Shown: piece by piece, positions 59,941 to 64,000 of the stretch
Numbering within the stretch: position 1 is the first letter of the stretch
Layout: every line of letters starts with the position of its first letter
Position numbers and translations under genes: made by a program
The notes under the pieces: generated by a model
Database searches by the model: none
Told to the model about the DNA's origin: nothing
Seen by the model: only the letters and a program-made list of their open reading frames with translations
Assembly: GCA_019321725.1 (NCBI GenBank)
Contig: CM033113.1
Span: 11,904,001-11,968,000 of the forward strand
Source of the DNA: Paulownia fortunei
Lineage: Eukaryota; Streptophyta; Magnoliopsida; Lamiales; Paulowniaceae
Length of the DNA: 64,000 bases
Direction of reading: 5' to 3'

Positions 59941-62900
59941 AATTAGGGTGGTCCTAAAAATTAAAAAATCATCTGAATCGAATCCCACCAAATCATATCA
60001 AATTGTTTTTATTAAATTACTACATAAATTATAGTTTAAAAATTCAATTGAAACTGAACCACCTTATATGATTTGGTGGCGGTTTGGACTTTGAATAAAG
60101 TGAACTGCACCACCTATATATGTATATTAAATTTATTAATAATTAATACTAGTTTTAGTTTTGACAATTAATTTGTAATTGTAATATTTATTTAATTTTC
60201 ATAAAATTAACTTTTTATGTGGTCGTCAACTTCTTATAAAGTTTCTTTATTTTTTTATTTATATCAAATTGCGATGCAATGAACATGTACGTTTAATTTC
60301 AATATTAAAAAGTTTAGCATTTTTTTTTCTTTTAGAAGTGTTGCTTAGTTTTCAATTGTTTATTTTTCCTTTGTAATCTATGACATATGAACGAGTCAAT
60401 TTTTCTTTTCAAGAATTAAAAGATGAAGAAAATAAGTATTTTTGTATACATAGTGAAAAAAATTTATTCCGTAATATTCATATTATACCAGGTGTATGGT
60501 ATACTTACCATATGAATAAATGCTAGATGTTTTATTTTGTAAAAGATAGGACACTTGAATGATAGATTTATACAAAATATATATACACCAAGTACAATGT
60601 CTGCAACACATATCCGATAATATCAAAATTAATAATCGCTAATGTAAACAATATAAAAATTAACAATTGCTAATGTAAATTCAACATTTAAAACTAAATT
60701 AATCAATAAATAGATTTAAAAATATATTAATATGCAAAAGCTTTCTTGTCAAATTGAGATGTTCGTTTATTTAAATTTAAAAATATGCTACTAACTATCT
60801 ATTATAAACAAATTTTGAACACGAATGCTTATATATTCAAATTTTAAAAAAATATATGTAATTTTAAAGTTGCAAAATTAAGCTAACAATTAATGTGTGA
60901 GCACACATTACTTACTTGGAGGGTCTCAATAAATTTTAATTTATTATAAATAAGTATATTGTGTGCGAATGTCCTTGATGTATTATGCCAATATTTGACC
61001 GCAGTTATTGTCCCAAAATTAAAAATATCTACTGTCAAGATGCTTTTGTGTACATAATACACCTACGATTTTTTCTTTTCTGTTTTTTTTTTTTTTCTTT
61101 TTTGGGGTAGGTTTGTAGCAATTTTCAGTTGATTTTGCTTCTAAGAAGGTGGGACCAAAACGCACTTTGGCTCTTTATTTTATTGTGTTAACATCACATT
61201 ACAAAAAAATATAACAATAATAATAAAAAATTAAAAAAAATCAGTAACAATCATATAGTATTATAGTATTTCATAATGCTATCTTAATCAATCTTTGCTT
61301 TTATCTTTCTTTAACAAAGAGATCACCATCAAATTGTGCACTAGGCTTCATCTTCTCCAATTTTGGACCAATTTAGTGGCAATTTTAGTGGAAGGTGGAC
61401 CCTTTCTTTGAAGGTTTGAATCCCCAATCATTTAGGTTTTCCAACAACATAATCACCTTTCTTATCCTTCCTCCCTTTCTACATCTCCTAATTGATTTAC
61501 TATCAAAATCATTAGGGAAATTTTACGGTTAATCGAGTAATTTATATGGCAAATATAATAAAATTTACTTTATGATTAGCTGGGTGTCGTTTAATTGAAT
61601 TTTTAGGAAAAAAAACTTACGAAGGAGTGGAAGTTTTGTAGCGTAGCTCCAATTGTTTGTTTAAATATTTACTAGCAGAAAATATCTTTTTTTTTTTCAA
61701 TATTTTTTCAATATTTTTTTAATATTTTTATTTTTTTTTAACATATGGAATTAGGGTTAGCAGAGTAGAGGTGACATATGGTAATTCCTTTACAACATGG
61801 TTAAAAAATAAAAAATCGGTATCAATCATGATATTTTGCATAGTAGAATAATGACAAGTTCACAGCACAATAAAATTTTATATTATCAATACCTTCGTTC
61901 ATTTCACACTAAATTAGATTTTATGACCCATTGAGTGTTCCTTGAGTTCGAACTTTTCAACTGATATAGTAGAAGAATTAAGCATTGGGACATTTGAGTT
62001 GGGACAAACCCCAACTCCTCAAAGGCACAAACATATTAAGGGTAATTAATTTTGAGGTGAAACCAAAAGGTTATTAATTGATTGAATTCTTGATCAATGT
62101 CATCAATAATCTAGTTGTGATTTCAAGTATTTGAAATAAATATATACTAAAATGAAAAGTACTTTTTCTTGTCTTCTTGATCAAATTATCCATGTTGCCC
62201 CCTATTTATGTCAAAAATCCTCTTCTGACCCTCCCCTTTCTCCCCTCCTTTCCTTTTTTTTTTTTTTTCCTAGTAAAATAGCCAAATACATTATTACTTT
62301 ATATGTCGACTAACATATAGATTAATGATAAATCAACAAATTTATAAGTAGCAACTGTTATAGAAGACAAATGCTTGTATATGTTGATGGGAATCGAACT
62401 CAAAACTTTTAAATTTTGAAACTTTAATTTTGCAATTTGAATTAAACTTTATCGATTGTTCATACCTCCATTGATACTAAAGATATAATATGTTTTTATG
62501 TTCAGCATATATGTTAAGAAACTTCACTATATAAATCAAAAGCCACCTAGCCTAAGAGAGTAATGTGATTGGTATTTTTGTTGAAGTGAATTGAAGTACC
62601 TTATAATATAACAATTTCATAAAAATGATATATTTATAAACTATAATCCTTCAATTTGAATACAATCTTACATAATTCATTACATCAATATATCAAATAT
62701 TAATATAAGAAACTGTCTTAATTTGAGATCTCAATCTCACTATTTGCACATTATTGAGTGGACTATTCATGTTTTGCCAATGAAATTACTATGTTTATTA
62801 CAATGACAAAATATTCAACAACCCAATTGAAGTTCATGCTTGAGTATCAACCATTGTCCCTTTATTAAATCACGCACCATCTTCTTGTCTCTCCTATAAA

Positions 62901-64000
62901 AGATAATCATAGGACTACTAGGTTATAGATATGGGCCATTAAATCTATTATGGGGAGTGGAACTTTATAAAGTAGAAAAGGAACTTCTAATCTTTTTAGA
63001 TTAGATTTGAGTGATGATTGCTTTATCATTGTGTTGATTGAGCTTAATTTATAGTTCAAAATATAGATGCACACTAATTATTAGGCCAAAATAACTTATT
63101 AATAATGTTGATTACAGATATCGAGTTATAAATTTGCTATCTAAACATCTTTAGGACGTGTTTATTGAATTGAGATCAATTAGCAAATACCTAGAGAATT
63201 CTAATTAAATTTGATATTTTTCACTTTGAAACCTATAAGAAAATAAACTATTTTTCGATATAATTGTATTATACAATCAAACTCAAATAATTGATATCTA
63301 ATTTAACTAATTCAAAGCAAAATGTTATCTAAATTTGCTTTTGTTTGAGCCTATGAGGTCTTATCCAAGTATTAAAACCGACGCCTCAAGACACTACAAC
63401 CAAGAGTTCTTGGTTTTAAAAGTTCCACTTATGTGAGTGTATTTGTATATTTTAATAATAGCTAATTAGTTGATTATAGATCGTTAGTATTTATTAAAGA
63501 TTATTAATTAATTCTTGATGATTAATATTCATGATATAAAATTAATTTACTCAAAAGATATAAAAATTTGCTATGCATATGTGATGAATCCAAGATGAGA
63601 TCCACATGATCCATATATATGGTTAATTATATATTTCTACGGATTTTTCATAATAATTTTAAATGTTAAAAAATGAATTTATTGAATTATACACATGTCT
63701 ATTGTAATTTGAAAGAAGTTTGTTCAATGGATAACAGTTTTACAAACACAAAGTAAAAAATGAACAATTGAGGCCGATTTGTGTATATTCTTAAAAATAC
63801 TGATGAGTTTTTCATAAATTGAACTTTTCTTAAGTTCATGTTTACACTATGCAGCTATTATAGAGCTCGGAGTTTTTCTAGCCTTAGTTCAATTGTTTGG
63901 TTTGTGTTCAATTATTCTAGTAATATTTATAATTTTTTAACAATTTATTTGTAAATGACATCATGAAAATTTTTAGTGATTGCCGTTTCATATTAGTACA
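59941..64000. other. AT-rich intergenic DNA to the window end, no gene seen
   Basis: No open frame with recognisable content on either strand. T runs occur near 61084, 61688 and 62254. A short stretch around 59946-60114 has MITE-like ends that do not hold up, and GGGAATCGAACTC near 62390 looks like a lone tRNA T-arm. Nothing else stands out. Confidence 0.45.

Noticed and set aside
59946..60114. Small MITE with TAGGGTGGTC-like ends
   Set aside because: Ends match only over a few bases and the flanks show no target duplication.
62380..62440. tRNA gene suggested by GGGAATCGAACTC
   Set aside because: Only a T-arm-like word; no D-arm, anticodon stem or acceptor pairing nearby.
1..64000. CRISPR array, bacterial operon, organelle insert or rRNA genes
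   Set aside because: No regularly spaced identical repeats, no ribosome-binding-site-led gene strings and no rRNA or organelle gene text; all evidence points to plant nuclear DNA.

Overview
This window looks like nuclear DNA from a flowering plant, most likely a eudicot. It is strongly AT-rich, with long introns flanked by GT/AG, plant-type promoter motifs (Site II TGGGCY, telo-box), and three genes whose products are plant families. Most of the remaining sequence is decayed transposable elements. There is no sign of bacterial, organellar or viral gene organisation. The species cannot be fixed from the sequence.

Three genes look functional. (1) 24204-24956 (+) is a single-exon fasciclin-like arabinogalactan protein of the FLA9/FLA13 type, a secreted and probably GPI-anchored cell-wall/plasma-membrane glycoprotein. 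(2) 37028-40155 (+) is a five-coding-exon type II prohibitin (plant PHB1/2/6 group, 290 aa), an inner mitochondrial membrane scaffold. It has a leader intron, and its promoter has a cluster of Site II motifs and a telo-box. (3) 50786-56874 (-) is a four-coding-exon gene for a 413-aa protein that I recognise only as a conserved plant protein of unknown function. It also has a leader intron and Site II motifs, and its C-terminal half carries three copies of a short acidic D-x-L/W-L motif.

Layout: 1-787 is the 3' end of a Ty1/copia element with its LTR. 788-7260 is non-coding, with a C/T-rich asymmetric tract, an LTR-like stretch rich in TTAATTAA palindromes, and two local tandem duplications. 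7270-14510 holds a Ty3/gypsy pol relic on the minus strand (protease edge, RT, RNase H, integrase, no gag), flanked by related LTR-like segments. 16234-21430 is a gag-only Ty3/gypsy element with both LTRs. 21620-22449 is a non-autonomous hAT element with target-site duplication, followed by the FLA gene. 25300-35900 contains a copia pol relic (+) and a separate copia gag unit with its own LTR promoter (-). The prohibitin gene follows. 41282-42300 is a second hAT-like element, containing a tRNA-like sequence. 42560-49580 is a LINE relic that appears to be split by a nearly complete but mutated copia element. The unknown-function gene follows. 58109-59930 has a MITE-like element and a copia gag-protease relic, and the last 4 kb is AT-rich DNA with nothing I can identify.

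The three genes do not form a pathway; they are ordinary host genes spaced among repeats. I found no unambiguous new molecular system. The most interesting leads are the repeated acidic motif in the unknown plant protein, the tRNA-like sequence inside a hAT-like element, the promoter array of the gag-only copia unit, and the LINE/copia nesting.
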